DNA from: Lineolata rhizophorae
Taxonomy: Eukaryota; Ascomycota; Dothideomycetes; Lineolatales; Lineolataceae
NCBI GenBank assembly: GCA_010093515.1
Contig: MU001671.1
Coordinates: forward strand, 195,429 to 259,428
Direction: 5' to 3'
Length of the DNA stretch: 64,000 bases
The notes under the pieces are model-generated. The model made no database searches. It saw only the letters and a program-made list of their open reading frames with translations, and was not told the origin of the DNA. Position 1 is the first letter of the stretch. Each line of letters begins with the position of its first letter. The position numbers and the translations under genes were made by a program. Positions 53,901 through 64,000 of the stretch are shown here, piece after piece.

Positions 53901-56900
53901 GTAGGAACTGTCTATCTTGGCGCTTACTAGGCCCGTCGTGTGGCTCAAGGTACTGTGTAGGGTCCGGTTCATGTGGGACCAGGAACCGCTCATACGTGCA
54001 AGTGGCAGAGTCCCTATCCGGTCTTTGTCAATCCCTCTGTGCAGCCGGCGAGTAAGCGGGGCGGTAGACGTCGCACACAGCGACTGCCAGTGTCATATCA
54101 TGACTTTGCCGGCGGGCCCTGCTGGTGTTTGTTTGCGAGGGACGGATCACAGACGACAGGGTCGCCCTGGTGATTGTGCGACGGCCGGTGTCTCTCTGGA
54201 GAAATCAAGACTAGTTACAGACGGAAGGCTGCAGCGATCGCGTAAGGTGAGTGCTCGTTGTCCCTTTTCTAATTCGGAGATTCTACTATCGGGGCGGCAG
54301 TATTTGATTCCTACGCCGTCCTTTGGACTGTGGACCACCTCAACTAGAAAGTGGCCGTATGTCTTCAGCCGAATGTTGTTTTAAATTCGTGCACTATAAA
54401 GACAATTTGGTCGAGAAGTCCAATAGCAACGTTTCCACCGCTGGATTTTCGTTTCCTTCCTGTGCTCTTCACGGCAAAGTAGTAGGGAACGGCCCTTTCC
54501 TCCTTCATTGCAAGGTCTTTATGCTGGCCTTTCAAAGATTACATCGGAAAATAACGCATTTTGTTTATTTTCTTCTCGAATAGTATAAAACAACATTGCT
54601 ATTTTGAGTATCACAAGAGACTTATATGAATTCATGAATTCTGACACCAGATAACGGACAGAGAGATCTAGGACCCGCTATTCGTAAGGACTGCTTGCTC
54701 CACTACTCATCTACAGTCTGTCCTTCTGGTTAGTTAGATTGTTGCTTACAATCATCTAGTTGGCATGCGTGACCGTGGGCGGTGCAGCGTTCCGAGAGAG
54801 ACAGCATGCAATAGATGCCTGAGCAATCGCGACGGTATAGCAAATATGAAGACAACCTGGATCAGAGCAATCCGTGCCACAAACGACACTCTTACACTTT
54901 AAGCGAACTGGCTGTAATGGGCGATTCGCTTATCACCACCGTTATGGTCGGGACCAGAATAGTGGCCTTTAGGGTTGTGATGGTGTGGTCAGCCAAGGTA
55001 TCGTATCTCTTGGTGTGTAGGTGAGTCTTCCGGCTTCCGATAACGAGAAAACCAGCACCCCCCTCTCTGATTTTCTACTTCGAAGGGAATTTTCAGACGA
55101 AATTTAGGCAGATAAGCAATCGGCATACGCTTTGCTTAGTGCTAGCAAAGCTCACTCGTAAGTGGTTCTGTTCCTGAAATGGTCTTAGTTGCGGGCGTAC
55201 GCATGACAGCACTCGCCACAACTGTCTGCGCTTATACTAGCACCAACGTTTATGTTCTTGCGCTGTTCGACTGACCGGTGCCAGACCTCGCTTCGAATCA
55301 GGTATTAGAAAGCTTGTCCACACTCTATGCGAGCGCCCATCTGGATCGCACGTACTTCAAGACGCGCGGTGGTCACTGGGGTTTACACACCGTTAGTATC
55401 CGACGTCGCGTCAAACCTATGCAAGCTGTCCAACCCGGGTTCCGCTGTTGCTTCCCACGGCATCAGTCTACTGGGAAAAAAAATGGCCTCAAACTACTTC
55501 ATGAAAGGGAATTCTCGGGATATTTTTCGCCTGTCATTGGAACCATGCTGGAGAGATTTGGGTTAGAGCGGTTGATTCGAAAGGCATGCTCCTACCAATC
55601 GATTCGCGACTAGCAAATACTATGATGCCATGTGGCTAGTCGAGCTACACACCGGAAGCACTGCTTCGTCGTTCGCCGCAACTGAAGGGCAAGAATAGAA
55701 CAACCCGGCAAGATACCTTAGGAACAACAACTAGCTAGTCGAGTACATCGCTAATACTAGTTGAAGCGTACGTGTTTAGTCCCCTCCCTCAAATACGCGG
55801 ATACATTGGATTCACGTTAGCCGAATGTTTAACTCTATGTGTCAAACTTCCCTACCCTTTCATCTAATCCCTTTCTTTGCTATTTGTTTTAACCTCGGTC
55901 CTTGCGGTAAAGCTTACTAGGCCATAACATTGCTTTTCGGATCCGTCATCCAATGCAGTGCAAAGGCAGAAGCTAGACTCCGCGCCTGCTAGGCACGACG
56001 GCCCCATGACCTGATGGATCATGGCCCGACAATATCCGACACATTCTTGACTACGAAGTCGTGAGGGATAATGGTTGGCCTGACTTCTCCTGCATTCCTT
56101 CATTTTGGCGCTGTAGGTCTTGCTGAACTAATTCCCTTACTAACTAGTAACAGTGAGTCTCTCACCAAGCACTAAACAATGACAGATAAATTCTATTAGT
56201 TTTATAGCATTGCAACTTTGTCTCCTTACTTCTGCAATGACCAGAACTTTAACGCGCGTCATGGTAAGACTTTAGTTCGTCAATGAGAGATATTCAAAAG
56301 CACTGATGTTCTTGTCACGAGCTTCAGCCGCAAAACCTGTTCCTACTCTCTTTCCTCGCTTGCTAATGTCACGCTCAACGCCAATGAAGGACACAAATAT
56401 GTGTGGGGCTGCTCTGAAGATGGGGTTCCCTGATGGAATTCCAGGCCGAACCATTCAACGTAAAACGCTAGCTGCTCGTTAGCTCGTTCGCGGTTTTAGC
56501 ACACAGACCACGACAATAGTACGCAATCACTTCTAGGCGGCTGGACGAGTCATGAAACGGATGCTCCAACCAATTATATTACATGGATCATCTATATCCG
56601 ACGCTAGTGGAGCCAATCGCTTCTGGAAGAAAATATTAAAATGGAAATTTCGAAATCGAACCCGTGGGGCGCCACGCCCTTGGCGGCTAGAGAAACGTAA
56701 TCCATATTTCCTTGACTATGATCATTAAGAATGCGCCGACGTAACACAACCATCCCTTCCTGAGAGGGCCCAGTCTGGAGTTGAAGGTTGACAAACTCGC
56801 AGATGTCCCGAATACCTCGTCAACACCTTGAACGAACATAGCAGCTATGTCAGGCAGCAGAAGTCCCCGGCAGACCTATCGAGTGGACCTGAAGCCCGAT

Positions 56901-57256
56901 GTCCTCCAGAAACCTTTTCTAATCACGAGTGAAGCCAGAATCTGGCGTGGCTATCCTAGCAACGACCAATCCAACAAGACATTTGCACTTGGCGCCTTGC
57001 TCGGTAAAATGATAATTAATTCAGAAGACATCTCCGTCGCCCTTCGGTCTCATCCCAGCGGCACACGTTAAGTGAAACAAATTCTCATCCGCCATGGTAG
57101 TAGACACTAGCATGGTGTGAATGGAAACCCCTTTCTGGAATTACTCGAAGAAGATATCAAGTCACCGTTGTTGTGATGGCTTCTGTCCGTATATATCCCA
57201 AGTGTGCATCCTTAATGATGTTCTATCGTACTTGAGAACTCTAGGTCTGTGTCACC
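53901..57256. other. Decayed intergenic DNA
   Basis: AT-richer DNA with short broken frames (for example 55278-55613 and 56847-57071 on the plus strand), none recognised. The last 100 bases are the leader of the rhamnogalacturonan lyase gene. Confidence 0.4.
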
Positions 57257-58990
57257 ATGTTGCTCCTTGTGTTTCTCGTCCCAATCTTTGCTTTCACTTC
57301 AGACGTGCTAGCGGCGTTCGGCGTTAGCAATGTCAATGGAAACTATGTCATTGATGCCGGGTCTCCGGAGGAGCTCCTCGTCACAGTTAACGGGCAAAGT
57401 TGCGATATCCAATCCATCCTCTTCCTTGGCAACGAGCTTCAGTCCTCGACAAAAGGATCACATATAGCTTCAGGCCTTGGAACCGCAACCGTCACGGCAG
57501 AAACACTTCAGGGTAAGTCTTTGGAGAATCCTATTCAGTGACTTGACTCTAACAGAAAACAGGATCGTCAAATTACGTGAAGGTCACATGTGAGACGCCC
57601 AGCTTGACGCATTTCATCGTCGTGCGCGAAGGCGAGAGTAAGCTGTACTTGTCAACATACGTTACAGAGGAGCCCTCCGTGGGCGAGCTGCGCTTCATCG
57701 CTCGGCTGGATTCAAGGCTCCTGCCATACGAGTACCCCTTCGGAGAGTGCTCTACCACTGCCGACTCCGACGGCACGGTCGAAGGCTCCGATGTCTTCGT
57801 CGTGGACGGGGAGACGCGGTCGAAGTTTTACTCGTCCGAACGGTTCATCGACGACCACGTTCATTGCGTTCACTCCGACTCTTTATACGCGTGCATGCTG
57901 CTGCCGCAAAAGGAATCTTCCTCCGGCGGGCCTTTCTTCCGCGACATCAACTCGAACAATGGCGGCGAAATGACGGCGTTGTACTTCTACATGAACTCGG
58001 GACACGACCAAACCGAAGCGTACCGGATGGGCCTACACGGCCCGTACGTCCTGCAGCTGTCCACCGACGTCCCGAGCTTCGATGACCAAGACGTTAGTTG
58101 GTACGAAGAGGTCGGCGTCACCGGCTTCGTCCCGGACTCCGAGCGCGGCCAGGTGACAGGCAGGGCCTCGGGCATCCCAGACGGCTTCGAAACAGTCCTC
58201 CACTGGAAAAACGACGAGGCGCAATACTGGACCTACGCCTCGCCGGATGGCACCTTCACCTCGCCGCTCATGAAGCCCGGCCAGTACGACATGGTGCTGT
58301 ACCAGACCGAGTTCGCGGCGGCGACGAGCTCGGTGCGCGTGGCCGCGGCGGCGACGACGACGGCCGACCTGGCGTCCGGCATCGCGCCGCGCGACACCGT
58401 CTGGCAGGTCGGCGCCTGGGACGGGCAGCCGACGAGGTTCGGCAACGCCGGCCGGCAGCTCCGGATGCACCCGAGCGACGCGCGCATGGCGCCCTGGGCG
58501 CCCGCCACGTACGCGGTCGGCGCGTCCGCCCTCGATGCCGTCCCCATGGCCCTCTTCGCCGACCTGACCAGCCCGCTGACCGTCTCCTTCTCGCTGCCCG
58601 CCGACCTCGGCCCCGCGACGCTCAGGGTCGGCACCACGCTGTCCTATGCGGGGGCGCGGCCGTCCGTCCGGGTGAACGACTGGCAAGGGGAGGATCCGCC
58701 GGCGGCGCAGAAGCTCGATTCGCGCGGCGTCACTCGGGGGGCGTATAGAGGGTTCGGGGAGGTGTACGACTTCGACGTTCCCTCTGGCGTCTTGGTGGCG
58801 GGGCAGAATACGGTTTCTATCAGTGCGCTATCTGGGAGCTCTGGAAGTGGCTTCCTGAGCCCGAATGTGGTGAGTAGAAAGGGTTCTTTTTGCCCCAATA
58901 TATCGCTTGCTTGCTGTTGTCGACCCGCTGGTGGATACCTTGTTCTGACTCTTGATATAGGTTCTCGACGCGATCGAACTATTCCAATGA
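57257..58990 (+). CDS. rglA: Rhamnogalacturonan endolyase, PL4 family, secreted
   Basis: Three exons (57257-57512, 57563-58869, 58961-58990) give 530 residues, close to the 527-residue Aspergillus enzyme. Residues 1-19 form a signal peptide; the mature protein starts AFGVSNVNGNYVIDAG. The catalytic domain runs to about 340, followed by an FnIII-like segment (RGQVTGRASGIPDGFETVLH, then SPDGTFTSPLMKPGQYDMVL) and a C-terminal carbohydrate-binding module (WQVGAWDGQPTRFGNAGRQL to the end). Two residues match the known active site by position: K173 in GETRSKFYSS and H233 in MNSGHDQTEAYRMGLHGPY (K150 and H210 in the mature A. aculeatus enzyme). It cleaves the rhamnose-galacturonate backbone of pectin by beta-elimination outside the cell. 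Both introns are canonical; the last exon encodes only VLDAIELFQ. Confidence 0.93.
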
Positions 58991-61900
58991 GAGTATTCGG
59001 CTGGTCTCCGAAAGTTAAACTATCGCCCCGGAGCACTTTCGTACAGACCAACATTCATTTCGAAGCTGGCCTCTGGTAAAGGCGGTGTATATGTACAGTC
59101 TCCGAGCATTCCAATTCTCATCGTAAGAAATGTGGGAACATTTCTTTACATTCCAGGCTGCTATCTTTTCTTGTCTAAGTTTTTTCTATGTGCGCTAGCG
59201 CATTTACACTGTACTATCTAGATCAATGATATTCCAATGTACACATCTGAAAATTGAATTTGCTGGAGTCTGTATGGTGCCGTGTAACATTAGTTAAAGT
59301 GTAAGTAAGCTTGCTTAAATCGCTAGTTAAATTCACATTCGGATGTATTGGACACGACATAGCTGGATATGCGACACCATCCGACCCTTGACGGATGATG
59401 CAAGTGCTCGATATCTTCTAAGCCCACCAAGATACCAGGCCCACCAAGGTATAGGGATTATCTCGCTGCTAGCGCCGAGACCCCGAAAGAACTCTACGAC
59501 GTCGCCGACGTACTTGACTTCCGCGTGGCTTATACCGGGCACTGAGGAAACGCTTTACTTTTTGAGCGCCAGGTGGACACCAGGATCACAGAGCCGCAGA
59601 GCCATCAACGCGACCGTCTAGAAAACATCGCGTGAGTGTCGACGACGCGACGTGCGGATGCCGCGCCTAACCGTGTGTCTAGAGAGCACTCCACACTAGC
59701 AGCAACGCTCTTCGAAATCCAGTCTTCGGGCTTTCGCATCTTCAGAGCTGCAGTTTATCGTAACGCCTCTTCCTTGAGCGGCATTGCGCGCAGCTGGGAG
59801 CTTTTAGAAAACTCGACAGAGTCATGGAGGTTGGTCCGACGTATTAGATACGAGATGAGCGTGGTCGACTCTGATGCGATCACGGTAGTCTTCTCGAGCA
59901 TTTGAGGGGAGTCCGATTGCTAGGGTTAAGTAGCTCTATTGGATTTAGGAGTTTTTGAAAGATGAGAATGTGCCACGCCTTGGATACCCCATTCAGACGT
60001 TCTACTGAAATCTCAACGGCCGGGTTGAACCAGAGATTAGCGTCCGAGAGGGCGGTAGTAAATCCAATAGCTGAGTGAACTATCCGGACATGAAACTGGG
60101 TGGGTTAATTGAGCTCGACTTATTGGAGGGTTGAAGTTGAAGTTGTTGTGACGGCAAGCGGAATGGAGCGTTGGTTGAAGTACAAGAACCTTGAGCGTGG
60201 ACTCAAATGTTGGCGACGTTGGCTTCGAACAGGGGTTATCGAGATCCTATAGCAATTTGGATTTGACGAACTTGTCTGTTCCGAGGGTGCACCACAAACA
60301 GAAATGCTTCTAACCGAGACGAAGGATGACCCGTTGGAGTTTGAGTGATGTGAATTCAACTTGTGTTCGAACTCTTAACCATCGATGTGTTCGTAGTCAG
60401 GATGGTTTGCCTAAACGCCCTTCATTCTTTGCGTTCCGAAAACACCAAATAAGTCGATCGAGCATCCACGGCGTATTCTAAAACTAAAACCCCAAATTTA
60501 GCTCGCTCCTTAATCTTTTCTCTTCTTTGGGCAAAACATGACGTTACTTTGCACCTTTGCAACCCAACTTCTCCGTAGACAGACACAAGTCCCAATCATC
60601 TCAAACACCCAGGCAGATCACGTCCTATTATTGCAGGCTGACTTGAATTCCGAGTCCGCGCCAGTCAACGGTTCTAAAACACAACACTTGGCCCCTCCTT
60701 CCCCCGGGCGGATCATGCGTGAGTCTAGCCGACCAGAGAAGGCCGAGCCAAACAAATCCCGACCGAAGTGCGCGCGGTGGGAAGGCCGATTTAGCGGCGC
60801 GCCGTTTGATTGTGCCGTTGCTTTGGTTTGCCGTTACCGTGGTATTCTTAGGCAAGCGTGGCCTCGAACATGCGGACAGGCGTCCTCTCAGCCTAGTGGT
60901 TAGGTAGGTATATAGGTGGGAACACATGAGTCTTAGGCGGCCGGCGCGTTCACGAGAAGAGGCCGCCCAACATGATGTCAAATGACTTACAGCGGTAAGT
61001 GCGTTTATAGATGTTCGTGTCACACAAGAACTAGCACGTAAATCTATTTGTTTTTGTGCGAGCCACTTTTGAATTTGGCGTCGAATGTGCTGTTCGCTAA
61101 TCGGCATGTGGATATTGACGCAATAGCTGTGTGACTAGCTTAATTCTCGCAGATGTCTTTGCCTCTTTCTAAAATAAATTGTTCGGCGTAGACGATAAGT
61201 TTCGCGGAATGCCTTCATACGATCGTCACAGTCCAGTCAGATTTCACAATCAGCCCTCAGAGAAATGTCGTACCGCTAGTAAGGCGGCTGAACTTTTCTC
61301 CTCGGTCAAAAGAATAGTGATAGTGATTGACCACTGAGTGAGAATCATAGACCGGCCATGGCAGAGACCTTTTGGGGGGGGAGGGGATGGGGGTTCTACA
61401 CCGTACTCCGTACCACGGAGTTTTGAACTGACCGCTCTTACGACCACCTTTCCCTCAGAGACAGACTCTCTACTCCGATTTGCTCTGGACAGTCGCAACT
61501 GAGCGAAAAGAAGTGGCAAGAGAGGGTTTCACCAGGTCAGAACTCTATTCCTCGGGAAGCGGCGTTTCATGGGGAGAGAAGAAGAAAAAAAAGAGGCTAA
61601 CATGACGACGATGATGATCGATCTGACATGAGGGGCAGATCTCATGTAGGTGTGCGAGCCAGTAGGAGCGTCGCGGGAAGTGTTATGAGATTAACAAGTA
61701 AGATATGTAGCCCGTCGGTCTGGTTGGCTCGGGTATCTCCAAAGCAAAAATCTCACCCAAACCTCCCCGCAAATCTCACAGGGGAACAGAGACAATCACG
61801 TCAAAGAGCGGTAGGCGCCGAACAGATAAAAATAATTGAGCGTGTGCGGGAAGCAAAAAATAAACGTCGTGGACTTCGGGAGGAGTCCAACGCTACCGAT

Positions 61901-62300
61901 TTTATTTCATTTCATTTCATTTTATTTTGATTTGGTCGGAGGAAAAGAAGCTTCTTACTCCTATCTGAGGAATCCTGCGGGCCTGCGTGACCACTTATTG
62001 CCAGTCATTCGATAGCCGATGGAAGCATTCTCGAAGACGTCCAGAATTAGGAAGTCGGTCGTCCGTCGCACGAAGTTCGTACAGTACGAGACGTGTATGT
62101 ACACCTGCACAAAAACGGCCCCCGACAGGGTTCCGGGCAGGGAGCCGGGGCCAGCAGGCCACAGGGGGTCCCGTCACCGACGGACAGATCTCCCTCCGAT
62201 CTGCCGCTGACCGCTCGCAGGGCCGTCCACGAGAGGATGGCAAACACGTGAATGATGACGGCGGGAACGAGCAGAGCGAGAGGCCGGGCGCCGTCCTTTT
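58991..62300. other. Intergenic, no recognisable gene
   Basis: 3' flank of the lyase gene followed by short frames (for example 59636-59905 plus). A short tandem run of tttca/ttttat units is at 61900-61925. Nothing else that I can support. Confidence 0.4.
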
Positions 62301-64000
62301 TACATGCCTTTTGCCGGGACTAGTGCGTATGCGGTGAATGAAGCAGGCTTGGCGGGCACGTGCATTTGCCAGAACCGGCGCGAGATGCCGGCACGTGTGG
62401 CTTTCGGTTCCGCGACGCTCGCCGTCGCTTGATGCGCGTGAACGGCGCGAGACTTATGCGGCTGGACAGGCAACGAGGAGCGCAAAATAGATGAATGCCT
62501 CAGGAATTTTTCATTTTCTGGTGCTCCTCCACTGTGGCGGGGTTGCCGGCCAGTGGCTGATGGCTGGAATTGGTCTGTTTGGTGGTTGAGAACGGCCCGC
62601 GATAACGCCAAATCTGCCTTGCACTGCCACACACACACACGAGCCGAACCCACGGGGGAGGAGGCGGCCGCGGTGGGCTGTGCACGCTCGTCCTGGGTCG
62701 AAGTCGGCGCCGCGCGACGAATCGTAGGGTGCCGGCTTGGAAGACGCATGGAATCCTCCGCGCAGCGCCAGGCCCCAACGGCCCGATCGGAAGGGGACAG
62801 ACGACGGTCAGTGGTGCGATGGCGTGCGGAGGCGGCGGGACGGGACAGAGCCCAGGCAACCTGACAGCATGACGCCGGGCTGCATGAACACGTTTGCGTG
62901 CTGGCCTTCCCGGCAGACATCGTTGACTCGGAAGCCTGGGTCTGGTGTTGGTCGGCGAGGTGGAGCGTAGGCACGCTACGCAGATGACGGCGGGATCGTC
63001 GCGGGCAGCTCCACGCGCGGGCGTGCTATTTTGGGACCGCGGAAGAAGAGACGTCGCGCGGCGGGTGTGACAGTCTTGCGACAATAGCGCAGACGGGTCG
63101 ATGGGCCCTTTGGCGCCAGCCTGGGCGAATGACGAGGCCGGTCGCGGACTCGGCCGGCAGTGGGTGGGAGTGAGCGGACGGCGCGGAGGGACTCTCTCTG
63201 GCGGTCGCTCCACGGGCCCACGCCACGGCCGCTCTCGTGGTCCGGCCGGCGCACTCAGACGGAGAGGCGCTCTGTAAGGAACGGCGGGAGCGGGCCGGTC
63301 TCTCGTGCCCGATCCCTCGATGGGTTCCTTTCCATCCAGGACGGAGGCATCGCGGCGGCTCGCGGCTAGCGCAGGTGCACCGCCTCAGCGCCCGGCGTGG
63401 CCCCGGGCAGGGAAAAAAGAGCCGGGCCGCTAGCGGTTTCAGCCCCCAGGCTCTTGAAACCAATCCGGCCCTGGGACGGGGCGTGACGGGCGGTCTATTC
63501 CGGGAAACAGGCGCGGGTTGACGCTGCGAGCGCGGGTTGCGCGCGCGAGGCAGCCTTGCCAAGCCCCGAGCCCGCGCGCGCCCGACTCCCCTCGCGGCCC
63601 CCATCCACTCGCCTCGTCCCCTCCCGGCGCCGTCCTCCATACTGCGTACATACAGCACGCCCGCGACCGCCCGCACTCGCGCTCCGTCCCTGCTGCGCCC
63701 ACCGCGGACGCACAGCCCGACTCTTGCTCTCCTGCGCGGCCGGTCGCGCGACTCTCGCCCTCCCGCTGCTCTCTCGCCGCTCCGTCGCCGCCGTCCCGCT
63801 CGGCTCGCCCCCCGCAGCTCGCCCGCCGCCCAGCCGTCTGGCGTCTTACCTAAACGCCGCCGTGCGCAGCAGCCCTTCGTCGCTCCCTTCCCGCCTCGCG
63901 CGCCTGCTCTCGCACCCCCCCCTCCCCCCGCCAGCCTCGGCGCCCGTTCCTTACTGCCCTCCAGGGCAGATCCGTGGCCCGAGCTCCATCGACCTTCTGC
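62301..64000. other. GC-rich edge, probably promoter of a gene to the right
   Basis: Composition rises to very GC-rich, then C/T-rich in the last 500 bases, like the leaders of the other large genes here. Overlapping frames on all strands are compositional. A short (CA)n lies near 62630. No start codon that I would choose. Confidence 0.35.

Noticed and set aside
62500-63850. Long overlapping frames at the right edge
   Set aside because: Open on several strands at once, very GC-rich, no domain; more like a leader of a gene outside the window.

Overview
The window looks like nuclear DNA of a filamentous ascomycete (Pezizomycotina, most likely a Sordariomycete; the class is an inference). Introns are short with GT-AG ends and fungal branch sites, start codons follow pyrimidine-rich leaders, and the recognisable genes are fungal: mitoribosomal mS23, a RAM-pathway Sog2 protein, acidic ribosomal protein P1, a UPF0662/DUF2408 protein, a DUF1761 protein and a secreted PL4 rhamnogalacturonan lyase. 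A 10-base run of N at 38765-38774 marks an assembly gap.

Layout. 1-18.8 kb is an accessory stretch. It holds two intact MYND-finger paralogs (1260-2370 and 15286-16368) with a broken third copy between them, an intact conserved hypothetical gene (9061-9549), a proline-rich membrane protein gene (13239-14150), and relics of a GNAT acetyltransferase, an APH-like phosphotransferase and a HET (heterokaryon incompatibility) gene. 18.8-25 kb is a housekeeping block: a RecQ helicase, then a PPR protein and mS23 that share one divergent promoter. 25-28 kb is an AT-rich decayed stretch with a kinase-like relic, followed by a GC-rich leader. 28-36.6 kb carries SOG2, RPP1 and the UPF0662 gene; the last two are divergent. 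38-41 kb holds a secreted protein gene, the assembly gap, a 289-bp MITE and a small membrane protein gene. 43-51 kb has a large acidic low-complexity protein gene, the DUF1761 gene and a small hypothetical gene. 51-64 kb is mostly without recognisable genes apart from the rhamnogalacturonan lyase (57257-58990).

GC-rich gene islands alternate with AT-rich stretches full of broken open frames, and some of the nonsense changes in relic genes look like C-to-T or G-to-A changes. That fits repeat-induced point mutation or similar decay, but I could not calculate RIP indices. Exon coordinates were worked out by hand from splice signals and phase; in every multi-exon model given, the joined coding length is a multiple of three. 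I see no tRNA, rRNA, CRISPR array, complete retroelement or secondary-metabolite cluster. No complete new system is evident. The least explained items are the octamer CTACGTAG (at least seven copies), the lysozyme-like signature of the secreted protein, and the two genes that begin with 11- and 16-nt coding exons.
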